NCBI GenBank assembly: GCA_015847255.1
Contig: JADLZK010005548.1
Coordinates: 27,289 to 91,288 of the forward strand
Reading direction: 5' to 3'
Source of the DNA: Hyparrhenia diplandra
Lineage: Eukaryota > Streptophyta > Magnoliopsida > Poales > Poaceae
Length of the DNA stretch: 64,000 bases
Each line of letters begins with the position of its first letter. The first letter of the stretch is position 1. This document shows, piece after piece, positions 24,044-34,300 of the stretch. Both the position numbers and the translations under genes were made by a program. The notes below the pieces were generated by a model. That model searched no databases. It had not been told where the DNA came from and saw nothing but the letters and a program-made list of their open reading frames with translations.

Positions 24044-25379
24044 AGCCTGTTGGGCCATATGTCCATATATATATATATATATACGCGTAGAGCTGATGGG
24101 TTTCCTTTGCTAGTTTGCCAAGTTACGTAGCTGCCGCCTGCATCCGGCCAGGTGGTGCACCTATGGATCCCAAGGGAGTGCACATACGGTGAAACATAAA
24201 TGCTAGCTACGTAAAAATATTTTTCTCTGGTGCCGGTGTACTCGGCAAGCCCTACTTGGCTTCGCCCCGGGAGGCTGATGCACTGCGTGCTACCTGACTG
24301 GGCAGTCGCTGCACCGCAAGCTTCTGGATTTTGTCTTCTCAATTTGCTTGCTTGGAGGCTGATACACGCCAATTGCAGAGAGTGCTGTAAAGTAGAAGCT
24401 AGCGTGTGTCCTTCATGCACGCTAGGTGCTGGAGAAAATTTCGATAAAGTTCTTATGGCATGAACTGAATTCTTTCGATTCTTACTGAGGTGAATTCTTA
24501 CTAAACAGGCCCGAACTGAATTGTTTGGGTTCTAGACTGAACTGAATTGTTTGGGTTCTTACCTTGATTTATTAATCAAATGAGGTGGCTTGCAGTGACA
24601 TGGTAGTGTGGTTGGCCGTATAATCAAGTTGTATGAGTTTCAATTCAGAAAATAGAAGTTCTAAAATAGCGTGGAATTATCGATGCCCTTATTTAAACTT
24701 GATTTTTCTATCAAGTAGCAACATAGTGGATTGTTTCTGTCTAGTAGCAACACAATGGTATACAAAGTTGTGTTCATTATTGATCATGACTAAATACAAA
24801 ACATTAAAAACCTTGTAGATAGGAAATAGACTACCCATTGTATGACCCGTCTTTATAGTTGTCTCTACGCCAGATTCGATGTCCTTACAGACGGTAGTTG
24901 TTTGTGGGTTGAACATGCCCTAAGGTAAACCAGATGAATGGATTTCATATGATGCAATGGATATAAAAACCATGTCAACATTCAGATCGTTTGAAAGTTG
25001 CACGTTTTGAATTTCAAAACCTAAAAATTTAAGTAAACATTTGAGGATTCTTGATTCACATGACTGCGAATGAACAAAATTGTGGACCCCAAAGTTATAA
25101 ATCACACATGTATTATAACATTGATATACATCACATGCCAACATATCAGATTATTTAAAACTTCTAACTTTAAAATGACACTTCAAGTCAAAATCTATCA
25201 GCTACAAATTTATAAATTGGATAGAGAGCTACAACTTTGTGGTAGACCATGATCTAAGATTGTTTGAAAATTTAGATTTTAAATTTTAAAACCTAGGAGG
25301 CTATATAGTTTGGGTATAAAGATTTTCTTTGTACAAAGATATACATGTACGGTTGATTGAGAAAGAGAGTAACATCGAA

Positions 25380-26480
25380 AGGAGGTCCAAGGAACTTAAA
25401 TGAACATGTTGCTCAAACTGACTTGAAAAGAAGAAAACCGGAGGAAGAGAGGAATAAGGTATGGGTGCATTCCCATTGCTATTAGTGCTACTTTTTATTT
25501 TTCATATCTTCTCTATCACAGTATCTTTTATTCATAGTTTCAATAAGAAATCATTTACCGTTACATGTCTTTCATACTCCAGGAAACTAAATGAACAAGT
25601 TGCTCAAACTGACTTGAAAAGAAGAAAACTGGAGGAAGAGAGGAATAAGGTATGGGTGCATTCCCATTGCTATTAGTGCTACTTTTTATTTTTCATATCT
25701 TCTCTATCACAATATCTTTTTATTCATAGTTTCAATAAGAAATCATTTACCGTTACATGTCTTTCATACTCCAGGAAACTAAATGAACAAGTTGCTCAAA
25801 CTGACTTGAAAAGAAGAAAACTGGAGGAAGAGAGGAATAAGGTATGGGTGCATTCCCATTGTTATTAGTGCTACTTTTTATTTTTCATATATTATCTGTC
25901 ACTACATCTTTTTTCATAGTTTCAGTAAGAAATCATTTACCGATACCTGTCTTTCATACTTATTTCCCTATAGAATGCTGACCAAAATGATTCCCTCAAC
26001 ATGGCTACAGTTGAACAACAAAAAGCTGATGAACGAGTGTTAGAACTTCATGAGAAACATAAGGTAAACACATCCTTTTTCTTATTGATACCATTTAGTT
26101 TTCTTATAGTTTTCGTGCAACCCAATTACCCAACTTAATTTGTGTTTCAAAACTCAAACAAAAAGAGAAGGAGGACGCTTTGAAGAAAATACTGATTAGA
26201 AAGGCAGGTGAATGAAAAGCAGAACAAAATCCAGCAATTAGAAAGGTGGGTGGATGAAAAGCAAAAGCTGGAGCTAGGTATTGATCAACTTAAAGGCATA
26301 CTGGAGATGGTGAAACACACGGAAGGAGAGAGTGTTGATGTGAAGAAACGTTCTGACAACAGAATTGAATGAAAAAACTTGAAGAGGTGTAAGTTCTCGA
26401 AGCTCTCATAAATACTCTTGTTGTTAAAGAAAGGATGACCAATGATGAGGTTGAAGATGCAAATAAAGAGCTGATCACGG
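25380..26480 (+). pseudogene. FDM/IDN2-like coiled-coil gene fragment
   Basis: Plus-strand exon pieces encode the coiled-coil middle of an XS/XH-domain protein (Factor of DNA Methylation / IDN2 family, dsRNA-binding partners in RNA-directed DNA methylation). Three copies of one exon (ends at 25458, 25649 and 25841) read KLNEQVAQTDLKRRKLEEE. Exon 25974-26063 reads NADQNDSLNMATVEQQKADE and is flanked by AG and GT. A further piece from about 26,160 to 26,480 (KLELGIDQLKGILEM) matches the minus-strand FDM-like copies at 48.1-48.5 kb. There is no XS or XH domain here and the last piece has in-frame stops, so it is a fragment. Confidence 0.7.
25392..25841 (+). repeat. Tandem triplication of one exon plus intron, 191-192 bp unit
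   Basis: Three near-identical units, each a 67 nt exon with an AG acceptor and GTATGG donor followed by an intron of about 124 bp (donors at 25459, 25650, 25842). Because 67 is not a multiple of three, joining two successive copies puts a TGA in frame (AAG-GAA-ACT-AAA-TGA). Only one copy can therefore be used per transcript. Confidence 0.85.
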
Positions 26481-26639
26481 TAATATTATCATAATAGCCT
26501 AGTATGTTTTCAGAAACCTTAGTTTGATGTACATTCTTCCAAATTCAATTATGTTTAGATCCATGCCCAAAGACCTCTCTTTTTGTAAGGCGGCGCAATT
26601 CTGCCTCTATTGTTGCTTTCCGTTTATCCCAATTAGAGC

Positions 26640-27150
26640 GCTTCTAGCCCTCTTCCACGGACTTAATTTGGTTCAGGATCCAGATCCAATGAATCAAAAA
26701 TTTTGAGGCAAAATATATGTCGACAACACCGGTCTTTACGTGATATGATTCTCCTGTCTCCACATAATTAGTGGCAATATCATTATTCCTCTCATCGTTA
26801 TTTCCCATAACGATTGAGATTGGGTGTTTCGATCTCCCAACGCGATGGTGCGTACATGGTGCATTTGGGTTTCTATCTTCCGGATGGTGTCCTTCGGGGA
26901 CTAACTTGACTTAAAGTCGAGCCGCCACTTGGGCGTTCTCAACTTTAGGCTGAGCTTCTTCATTTGATTCTTTAAGTACAGGTGGCTCAGTTACTCGCCT
27001 TTGCAGACGTCTCCAAGGGGCCTTGTTCTGGGCACCTAGAGGTGTCCCCCTTTTCCTAGGATTGTAGGGTACCTGAAGTCTCTTCGGTGCATTTACTGCA
27101 TGTATTTGCGACCTTGTCACTCTTTTATGATCATTGAAGGCATCTAACAA
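26640..27150 (-). mobile_element. Ty1-copia retrotransposon polyprotein fragment
   Basis: On the minus strand 27,150-26,911 encodes DAFNDHKRVTRSQIHAVNAP...APWRR. It continues, after stops, with VKLVPEGHHPEDRNPNAPCTHHRVGRSKHPISI, then ESYHVKTGVVDIYFASKIFDSLDLDPEP. These strings are typical of the variable linker between integrase and reverse transcriptase in rice copia elements. No LTRs, integrase core or RT seen, so it is an internal relic. Confidence 0.6.
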
Positions 27151-27151
27151 C

Positions 27152-27579
27152 TCATTTGTAAGAGTTTAGGTATCCGCTCAGCTTGAGGTCTCTTAGCGCG
27201 GGTGCAGGCGAGGTCGATGATGCAGTGGTCCGGCATAGGAGGAGAAGGGCTGCTGTTGTAGAAGGCGAGGTCGAGGGCCTGGAGCCCCCTACCCCTCTGG
27301 CTGCATAACGTCCAGCGCTGCATGCCGAGGAGGAGGGCGTCAGTGACCTTGAAGCGCACGGCACACTAGTCCGGAGTGGTGTTGAAGCACAGCGTCATTC
27401 GCTTTTCTGCCGACGTTGTCGCATGTTAAGTCGAGGTTGGAGCGGCCCCAGGCGGCCGAGAGGACGATGGCACGGGCGGCGTCATGGAGTGGAGGGTGTG
27501 CGAGGATCACGTCGACGAGGTCCGCGGGAAGGTCGTCGCCGGACGTGCATCGCCGCCGCCGCTTACAGCCCATGGTCAT
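27152..27579 (-). pseudogene. F-box protein gene fragment
   Basis: On the minus strand 27,579 begins MTMGCKRRRRCTSGDDLPADLVDVILAHPPLHDAARAIVLSAAW. This is the start of a grass F-box domain (usually LPDDLVDVILARLPLHDAARASVLSTAWR). The expected LRR-like continuation is scrambled, with frame shifts, and the sequence runs into copia-like DNA. Probably a short decayed fragment of an F-box/LRR gene. Confidence 0.6.
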
Positions 27580-27631
27580 GCACGGGGGATCAACACGTAT
27601 GGGGTCTTCAATGGGATCGAACTTTGATTGT

Positions 27632-27860
27632 TGGTATATACTAGGTGAATTCCCACGCGTTGTTGTGGGTATGCAATAATTTTAATTTAGTTAAGAGCAA
27701 TGTAAAAGTAATATCACTAATGAACTAAATAAAAAGCGTTATAATAATCTTAGATCTTCAACATCATAAAAGAAAACATGGGTCACTAACCGGTGAAGGA
27801 TAATATTTGGAACTTAATGTACAACACAAAAATTCTCAGTTTTGCAGCAAGAATAGATTT
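27632..27860. mobile_element. Possible Helitron-type end, dispersed repeat
   Basis: The stretch starting CTAGGTGAATTCCCACGCGT, with a G/C-rich mini-palindrome (CCCACGCGTTGTTGTGGG) then AAGAGCAATGTAAAAGTAAT, recurs in diverged form at about 57,672-57,880. The layout resembles the ends of a common rice Helitron-like family, but I could not define both termini. Confidence 0.35.
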
Positions 27861-28324
27861 GGTATGAGAAAGTAATAACCTGCTAGATCATTAATTAAAA
27901 GTGTTAGTGAGGCGTTAGTGGGGCTACTTAGGTGACATGCTTAGGGCATTAGTGGGGCTGTTTAGGTGCCATGCTTGCACGTCATAACTCCTTAGTGGGC
28001 ACGTCTTATATAGCACAAACGTGTCCGCAGGGCCGTTCCCGAGTTAGTTTAGGTCTCAAAATACTTTTCTCATAAAGCCCCATAATAAATTAAGAAGAAC
28101 TGATGCATGTTTAAACGCCACGATCGTATAATTTTTATTTGCTAGATATATACAAACGTATGGTACAGCAATGAGACCAAATTTATTTATTTGCTATACT
28201 AGCTAGTGCAATAGGTACGGTAGACTGATTTGTAATCTGGATTCAACGATCATTGGATCCGATTTCTTGTTACTACTAGTAACTGATTATGATCTCATCT
28301 TCCTTCCTTGCGAAATTCTTTTTT
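27861..28324. other. AT-rich DNA downstream of the DUF599 gene
   Basis: Contains a short imperfect tandem duplication near 27,905-27,975 (GTTAGTGGGGCTRYTTAGGTG twice) and likely the 3' flank of the minus-strand DUF599 gene. No gene seen. Confidence 0.5.
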
Positions 28325-29124
28325 CTAATTGCCTGGATTCATATGCCCTCGCGTGACACGGCTTGAATTCAGGCGCCGCTGCAGACGCCGGCCGTGTTTT
28401 CTTGCTTGTCCGTCACCTTCATCCTCGCTGCCGCTGCCGCCGTCGTCCTTGTCCTCCCACTCCTTGTTGACGTCGAGGAAGTAGAGCGCTGCGACCATGG
28501 CGACGCAGGAGACGCACATGGGGACGGGCCCGAAGAGCCAGAGGAAGACGGGGCACGAGAAGTAGTAGGCGCGGACGCCGAGGGACCAGAAGTAGAATCC
28601 CCGGTTGAGCGCGGCGGTGACGTAGCCGACGGCGCGCGCGGGGGCGGCGGTGCGCGGCGAGCGGCACGTTGACGAGGAGCCCCGTGTGGCTGTAGTACCG
28701 GATGGACTGCACGTTGAGGAGGAACGCGACGAGGAAGCACACGAGCACCGCGAAGAACTTGGCGGCCAGCGCGGCCTCGCTGCCGGCGCCACCGCCCCAC
28801 CGCGAAGAGGTGGCGGCCGCCGGCCATGAGCGCGGCGACGAGGGAGCTGAGCGTGATGGCGACGGAGGCGAGCACGGTGGAGGCCATGATGGTGTTGCGG
28901 AGCGTCTGCACCGCCAGCACGGCGTGCTTGCCCGACGGGTCCTCCATGATGTGGCGCACCCAGATGCGGCGGTTGATGGCGTTGATGCCGATCACCGTGG
29001 TCTCTGGGCGCCGGCGGATGCGGAGGAGCAGCCAGATGTGGTAGCCCACCATCAGCGCCAGGCCCAGCGGCACCAGCACGTAGTCCAACTGCGACGGCGA
29101 CGACGACGAGCCACTCTTATTCAT
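28325..29124 (-). CDS. DUF599 family membrane protein, single exon, two frame breaks
   Basis: Uncharacterised plant family of small multi-pass membrane proteins. From ATG at 29,124: MNKSGSSSSPSQLDYVLVPLGLALMVGYHIWLLLRI (first membrane segment), then the family signature NAINRRIWVRHIMEDPSGKHAVLAVQTLRNTIMASTVLASVAITLSSLVAAL. The frame breaks at about 28,790-28,805. Resuming one frame over gives LAAKFFAVLVCFLVAFLLNVQSIRYYSHTGLLVNVPLAA. It breaks again at about 28,645-28,665 and resumes with VGYVTAALNRGFYFWSLGVRAYYFSCPVFLWLFGPVPMCVSCVAMVAALYFLD. The tail is acidic and the stop is at 28,325. With both one-base breaks mended conceptually the order and length fit a complete member, so it is either recently broken or mis-sequenced. 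Confidence 0.82.
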
Positions 29125-30674
29125 GGTCGAGGTACCTCGGGCCGGAGCCGGAGCCGATGCAGAGTGGCCAGCAGAGTGGCTGCAGGGTACGTGAGATCCT
29201 CGAGAGGTTTATAAATTCAGTGAGCAAAGTTATTTACCGTGCTGACAGTAGGGAGACTATCGGAAACAATTAATGCATGGTCCTACAAAAAAAAGTCGAT
29301 TTCTACGTGCGGAACATAGAAATGCACGGTCCTCGTCGATCGTCTCCTCGATCTTGAAACAACAACGGACAAGATAAGCTGTTTTAACAACAACACCAGC
29401 ATGTGTATCTTCGTTCATAGTATACACAATACCTTTCTATTATGTATATATATAAAGGGAACGTATCGTATGGAAACCAACTTTGTATGCAAACTATGGA
29501 AACTCCCATCACGCATTTGGATCTCCATCCGAGGGCCGATAGAGAGGTGAGAAATTTTAGCACTTAAACCCTCCCACCATTAGCTTTGCTAATCACATTT
29601 CTTCTAAAGCCCCCTCCAAACGACATAGACTCCACGACGTCTCCGTTACGATTGACCCTGGCGTGTTCCTCGTGCGGACAGAACTGCCGTTACGCCCGCC
29701 GCTGCCGGGATTCAAGGCCGCCTTCACGTACGACCGGGTGACCGCGTCCACCTCGTAGCGACCCTAGCTCACCGGAGCTCGACGAACCCTAGCTGCCCGA
29801 GGCGTCCACCCTCTTCCACCACAGAGAAAACAGACCTTTCTATAGGAATAACAACTCATAAATGGGAGGGGGAGAGAGGAGGAGAAGGGAGATGCTCGCC
29901 CGGGCGCTGTCATTGGCGCCGCCGGAAGGTCGGACGTGCGGGCATGCGTCGCCTGAAGGCGTCCTAGATTTCAGGCGCCTGAACTCTAGGAAAGGTGAAA
30001 AAATATTTGAATTGACTCTAGGAATTAATCAAACTAGAAAATGCCTTGTTTTTTTCTTCCTTTAACTTGTTTCGTAGAACACTATTCAATCAACAGCCGA
30101 ACACTATATACAGTTTACTCTGTGACGAGACACCTACCTTTTTAATCTGTGGTGAGGTGATTGGGTCGTGGACTGGTGTGACTCCCACTTTACCAAAGTG
30201 TTTAATATTGTGGTGCGCATTTTGCATTTGCGTGGCTCCCCTACGTGGTAACTACTCGTAGTGGTTTGCGACTTGCGATAATCGAGCTTTTGGTGTACGC
30301 ATGCGGCATATGTAGGTAGAAAGGTGTTGGTGTGGCTATATAGGTAGGAGTAGCATGCATGTTTCGAAAGGCCAAATCCAATTGAAGTTCGTCGTCGTGG
30401 TGTCACTAATGTAATGTACGTGTGGCCCGTGATCCTAGGTCAAACATTCATGTCGCCACCTTCGCTGATGGAGACGTCGTCAGACTGCAAATTAAACATT
30501 GCCTTGGAAATATCTGTTCAAGGGTTCAACAATCATCATGCAGCTGAATCGGCAAATTCATCCAACGTACTTCCTCGGTCCTTTTAAAAGTATCGCTCGG
30601 GAAGTGCGTCTGTGAGAGAGGCACGGTTTTTCAACGACATTTTCAAAGAGGCGGAGGAGAGTACTGCTTTAGGT
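29125..30674. other. Upstream of DUF599; unassigned spacer
   Basis: The first few hundred bases are the likely DUF599 promoter. 29,500-30,000 has moderately GC-rich stretches with no recognisable protein, and 30,000-30,670 is low-complexity or AT-rich. I see no gene. Confidence 0.5.
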
Positions 30675-31321
30675 AGATCTTTGTCAACCGTACTTGTATA
30701 CAGAATCACAGATATCTTTGTATATACCCAAACTATAGAGCCTGATACAATAGGTTGTTAGGTTTTGAATTTTCAAACAATCTTAGATCATGGTCTAACA
30801 CAAAGTTGTAGTTCTCTATCCAATTTATAAATTTGTAGCTGATATAAGCTTTTCAGTCATTTTAAAGTTACAAGTTTTGAATAATCTGATATGTTGACAT
30901 GTGATGTATATCAGTGTTATAGTACATGTGTGAATTTACAACTTTGTTTATTCGTAGTCATGTGAATCCTTAAATATTTACTTAAATTTTTACGTTTTCA
31001 AATTCAAAACGTGTAACTTCAAACGATCTGAATGTTGACATGGTTTATATCCAATTGCATCATATGGAATTCATCTAGTTCACCTTTAGACCATGTCAAA
31101 ACGCTGGAGAAGGAGGCGTCGGGGAATTTCGCCATCGCCGTATGCGAGCCAACTTGGTGGGTCCCTTTTCCAGTGTGAGCGGCGTCGCCAGGAACTGATA
31201 TCACTGCCACGCGGGCCCTTCTGTCGGGGAGACAACCCTGCTTCGCCTTCGCGTTATTATTATCCGAAAGAAAACCAATAGCGCGGGCGGGCGGTCACTG
31301 ACACGTGGGGCCCCGAAAAAC

Positions 31322-34300
31322 ATGTCGCCTCGCCTCGCCGCGGCGGCCGCTTCCGCCCTTCCTCCGCTGGCGGTGGCCGGGGTGCCTTGCCGCGCCCTCC
31401 GACCTCTGGTCCTGTCCCCGGGCCCCTGCGCCGTCGCGGCGCGCTAGCATGCCTCGTACGCCGCCTGTGCTCCTCCCAACACTCCTCCTCCGCTGCGGCG
31501 GCGGTGGAGGAGGCGCGGCGCGGGCGGAAGCAGCTGGGGATGACGCCCCTCTCTACGGCTACCTCCTCGCCAACGTCCGCGAGCACCCCGTGCGCCACTC
31601 TCTGTCAGTCTGTCTACCCGTTCCTGTTTCGAGCCAATAATTTGCCACTGATTTTGGTTTCCCCGTCCTCGATTTTTTCCAGATTCTCCGGGAGCTTCGC
31701 GAGGAGACCGCGGCTATGAGAGGGAGCCAAATGCAGGTTCGTGGCAATGCAGAGCATGATGTCGATGAACTATTGTACTACCCATTTTGTTGTTCCTGTC
31801 GACTTCGTTGCATAGATGGACTGCTATGATTCTGCAACAACGTCACATTAGTCTAGTCAGATTCCAAAACTAGGAACGCCAAGCATCTCTGATGTAAAGC
31901 TGGTATTGCATTTGCTGTTCTTCAATGTCGCTTGCCATTCTCATTTATTCCTCCGTATTACATTCTGCATATGCATGCATTGAACTGCACTGTGTTGTTT
32001 TCGTGGTATGCATTGTGTTGTTCCTACAAGTATATTTTTGGAGGTTGTTAGGTGAACTACAGATAATCCTGTTTTCTTGATCTTACTGTTGGGCTTAGTT
32101 GCGGTTTCTTGCTATTCCCTTGCATCACCTTGGTCTCCTTATAGCATATCAAATATGAATCCGTTTGCCGTATTTTCCTTGAAAATATTATGACGTTTGC
32201 ATAGCTACTATACAGTTCGAATTCGTGTATATTTTTCAAGAAGAAAGCTATAGAAAATAGATCATTGACTGTCTAATCTGGTGCCTTTGCCTCTGTGCTC
32301 AGGCTCAGCTGTTGGCAATGCTTGTGCAAATTCTGGGGGCTGGCGTCGTTGCGTTGATGTTGGTGTGTTTACTGTATGTTGTTTAGAAAAGGGAAATGTT
32401 TACTGTATGTTAACTGGTTACTTTACCATCTTGGACTTTCCTATACCATCCACGCCCAAGTCAGAAAAACAAAACAATAGCAATCCACTTTTTTCGTGGA
32501 ATTTGAGCGTTTTATAGCAAACTAGCAATGAAAAGGCCTACATCAGCTAAGCCTTGGCTCTCTAGAGCGCACAACTTCCTTCAAATGTTGAGGAAATGTA
32601 TAGACTTGCACATATAAAGCTTTCCATAGAATTATTGATGTTTTTAGCTACCATAAAAAAAATGTGATGTTTGTGTTAATAAGCATATATGCACGGGTAA
32701 GAATGTTCTTTGTGACAAAGGACAATTTGGTGGTATGCCCTGTTTAATGTTTTTTTTGAGACAAAAGGCGGGAGCTCTGCGCTCAATTAAAACGGTAGAA
32801 AGAGTATTTACAAGAAGGGTAGCCAAACAAGGTGCAAGCGCACCATTGGCCGACCCACCCACCCACACGCGCGGAAGAGCACACAACCGCCATGAGTCAT
32901 CGTTGCCAAGCATGATTACAAGCAACCCGCGACTCCGACTTCCCATGGCGGACCCGCACCAAACCAAAAAACATGCGAGATAATCAGAAAGCGAAGGCCG
33001 GAGCGAGGTCATCGTTGCCAAGCTCGAAAGTAGAGCGACTCCGACTTCCAATCACGAACCTCGGCCCCTTCCGGTTCTGCCCGACTTCCGGCGTACCGGT
33101 CGACGAAGAAAAAAGGGGGTTCGCCTTGCGTCATCGTTCTGCGAGCCCCGTCCCCTCCAACGCCAGCCTCGACTCCGCGCCACGAACCCCACTCAACCCG
33201 CACATCGGACGCCGAAGAAGAAGAGCACCCGCCCCCTAGGTTCAAAGCCCGACCGGACGCAAGCCGGCCGACGAAGAAAGGGGGTTCGCTTGCGTCATCG
33301 TTGCCGAGCCGTCCCCTCCAACGCAGCAGCCCGACTTCGTGCCACAAACTCCCCTCCACCCAACAACGGACGCCGAAGAAGAAGAGCACCAACCGAAGAT
33401 GACGCCGTGGGACGAAAGAGCGACGCTTCATGAAGGGATGACGCCGAACGCCACCGCCGCCGCCGTCCAAGATGGGAGGGCTTTGCCCAAGGGGACCGAG
33501 GGGGAGCACGACGCCTCAACAGGAAGCGACGCCACAAAGCGCCGCCCGCCGCAAGGCTTTCGCCCAAGGAAGCCCTCAAGCACCATGTCCGCCAGTCCCG
33601 TGGCTATGCCGCCGTTCTTTGCCGCCGCCGCTCCGCCATCCCCTCGACCCCATCCGAGGGCATCGACAACGCCGGCCGCACGCGGCCGCCGAAGTCGCCG
33701 ACCGCCACCCTCCGGTCGAGGCTGGGGAACCGAGCCCGATCTTGCCGCTTCGTGTCCGACCGCCAAGACGCCGGAAGTCCAGAAGGCCTCATCGCCGGGC
33801 CCGGCACTCGCCACCATCGCAAACCTACCAGCCGACGGTCACGCTACAATACCATCCCGAGGAAGCCGCCCGGCTGAGGACCATGGATCCCGGCTGGTTC
33901 CAAGACTCCGACCGAGCAGCGGCCGCCCCTGGCGGCACCGCGGGGCCCTCCCAACATGGGGGCGTCGGATCCGGGCACGGGGCCCCTGATCCGTCGCCCG
34001 GGCTCCGGGAGCCCGGGTCGGCCGCGGCGGCACCAGCGAGGAAGAGGAGGGAGCGACGGAGGAAGAAGAAGAGACCGCCGGGCGCCGCCCGCTCCTCCGC
34101 CGCCGCCCGCGGCCGGCACAAGCGGGGAGGCCGGGCGGCCTCGCCAAGCTCCCACGCGGCTGCGGCGGGAGGCGCCGCCTCCCTGCCGCGGGCGCGCCTG
34201 CGTCGCCACCGAGGAAGGGGAGGGAAACCCCGCCGCCACCATCCCGGCGGCTGGCGCTGCCGTGGCGGCCCTTCCGGCCGGCGGCGAGGCGGGGGATGGA

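Larger units (their letters stand above)
22717..24920. mobile_element. PIF/Harbinger-like non-autonomous insertion, 2.2 kb
   Basis: The left end reads GCGCATGTACAACGGGACG and the right end, read inward on the minus strand, GGGCATGTTCAACCCACAA. About 20 bp further in, both ends carry CCGTCTGTA. The flanks are TAA on both sides (22,714-22,716 and 24,921-24,923), the trinucleotide target duplication typical of PIF/Harbinger and Tourist. The right arm of the inverted duplication has the uninterrupted site (CACCTTTAGACCATG near 31,090). No transposase seen; the inside holds GC-rich tandem repeats and AT-rich filler. Confidence 0.75.
18785..25355 (+). repeat. Left arm of a large inverted duplication
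   Basis: The sequence from about 18,785 (GCATTCCAAAATAAGCTT) to 25,355 recurs in reverse complement from about 36,772 down to 30,675. Matching covers the 3' flank, all O-methyltransferase exons and most introns, the 5' flank, and a further segment at 24,924-25,355 against 30,675-31,093. The main difference within this arm is the 2.2 kb insertion at 22,717-24,920. Many small differences separate the arms, so the event is not brand new. Confidence 0.88.

Noticed and set aside
25380..25860. Considered a CRISPR-like or satellite array because of three equal spacings
   Set aside because: The units are exon plus intron with splice signals and protein meaning; eukaryotic context excludes CRISPR.
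29862..30065. Possible small gene (MGGGERRRREM...)
   Set aside because: Short, low-complexity start, then AT-rich; no homologous motif or regulatory signal.
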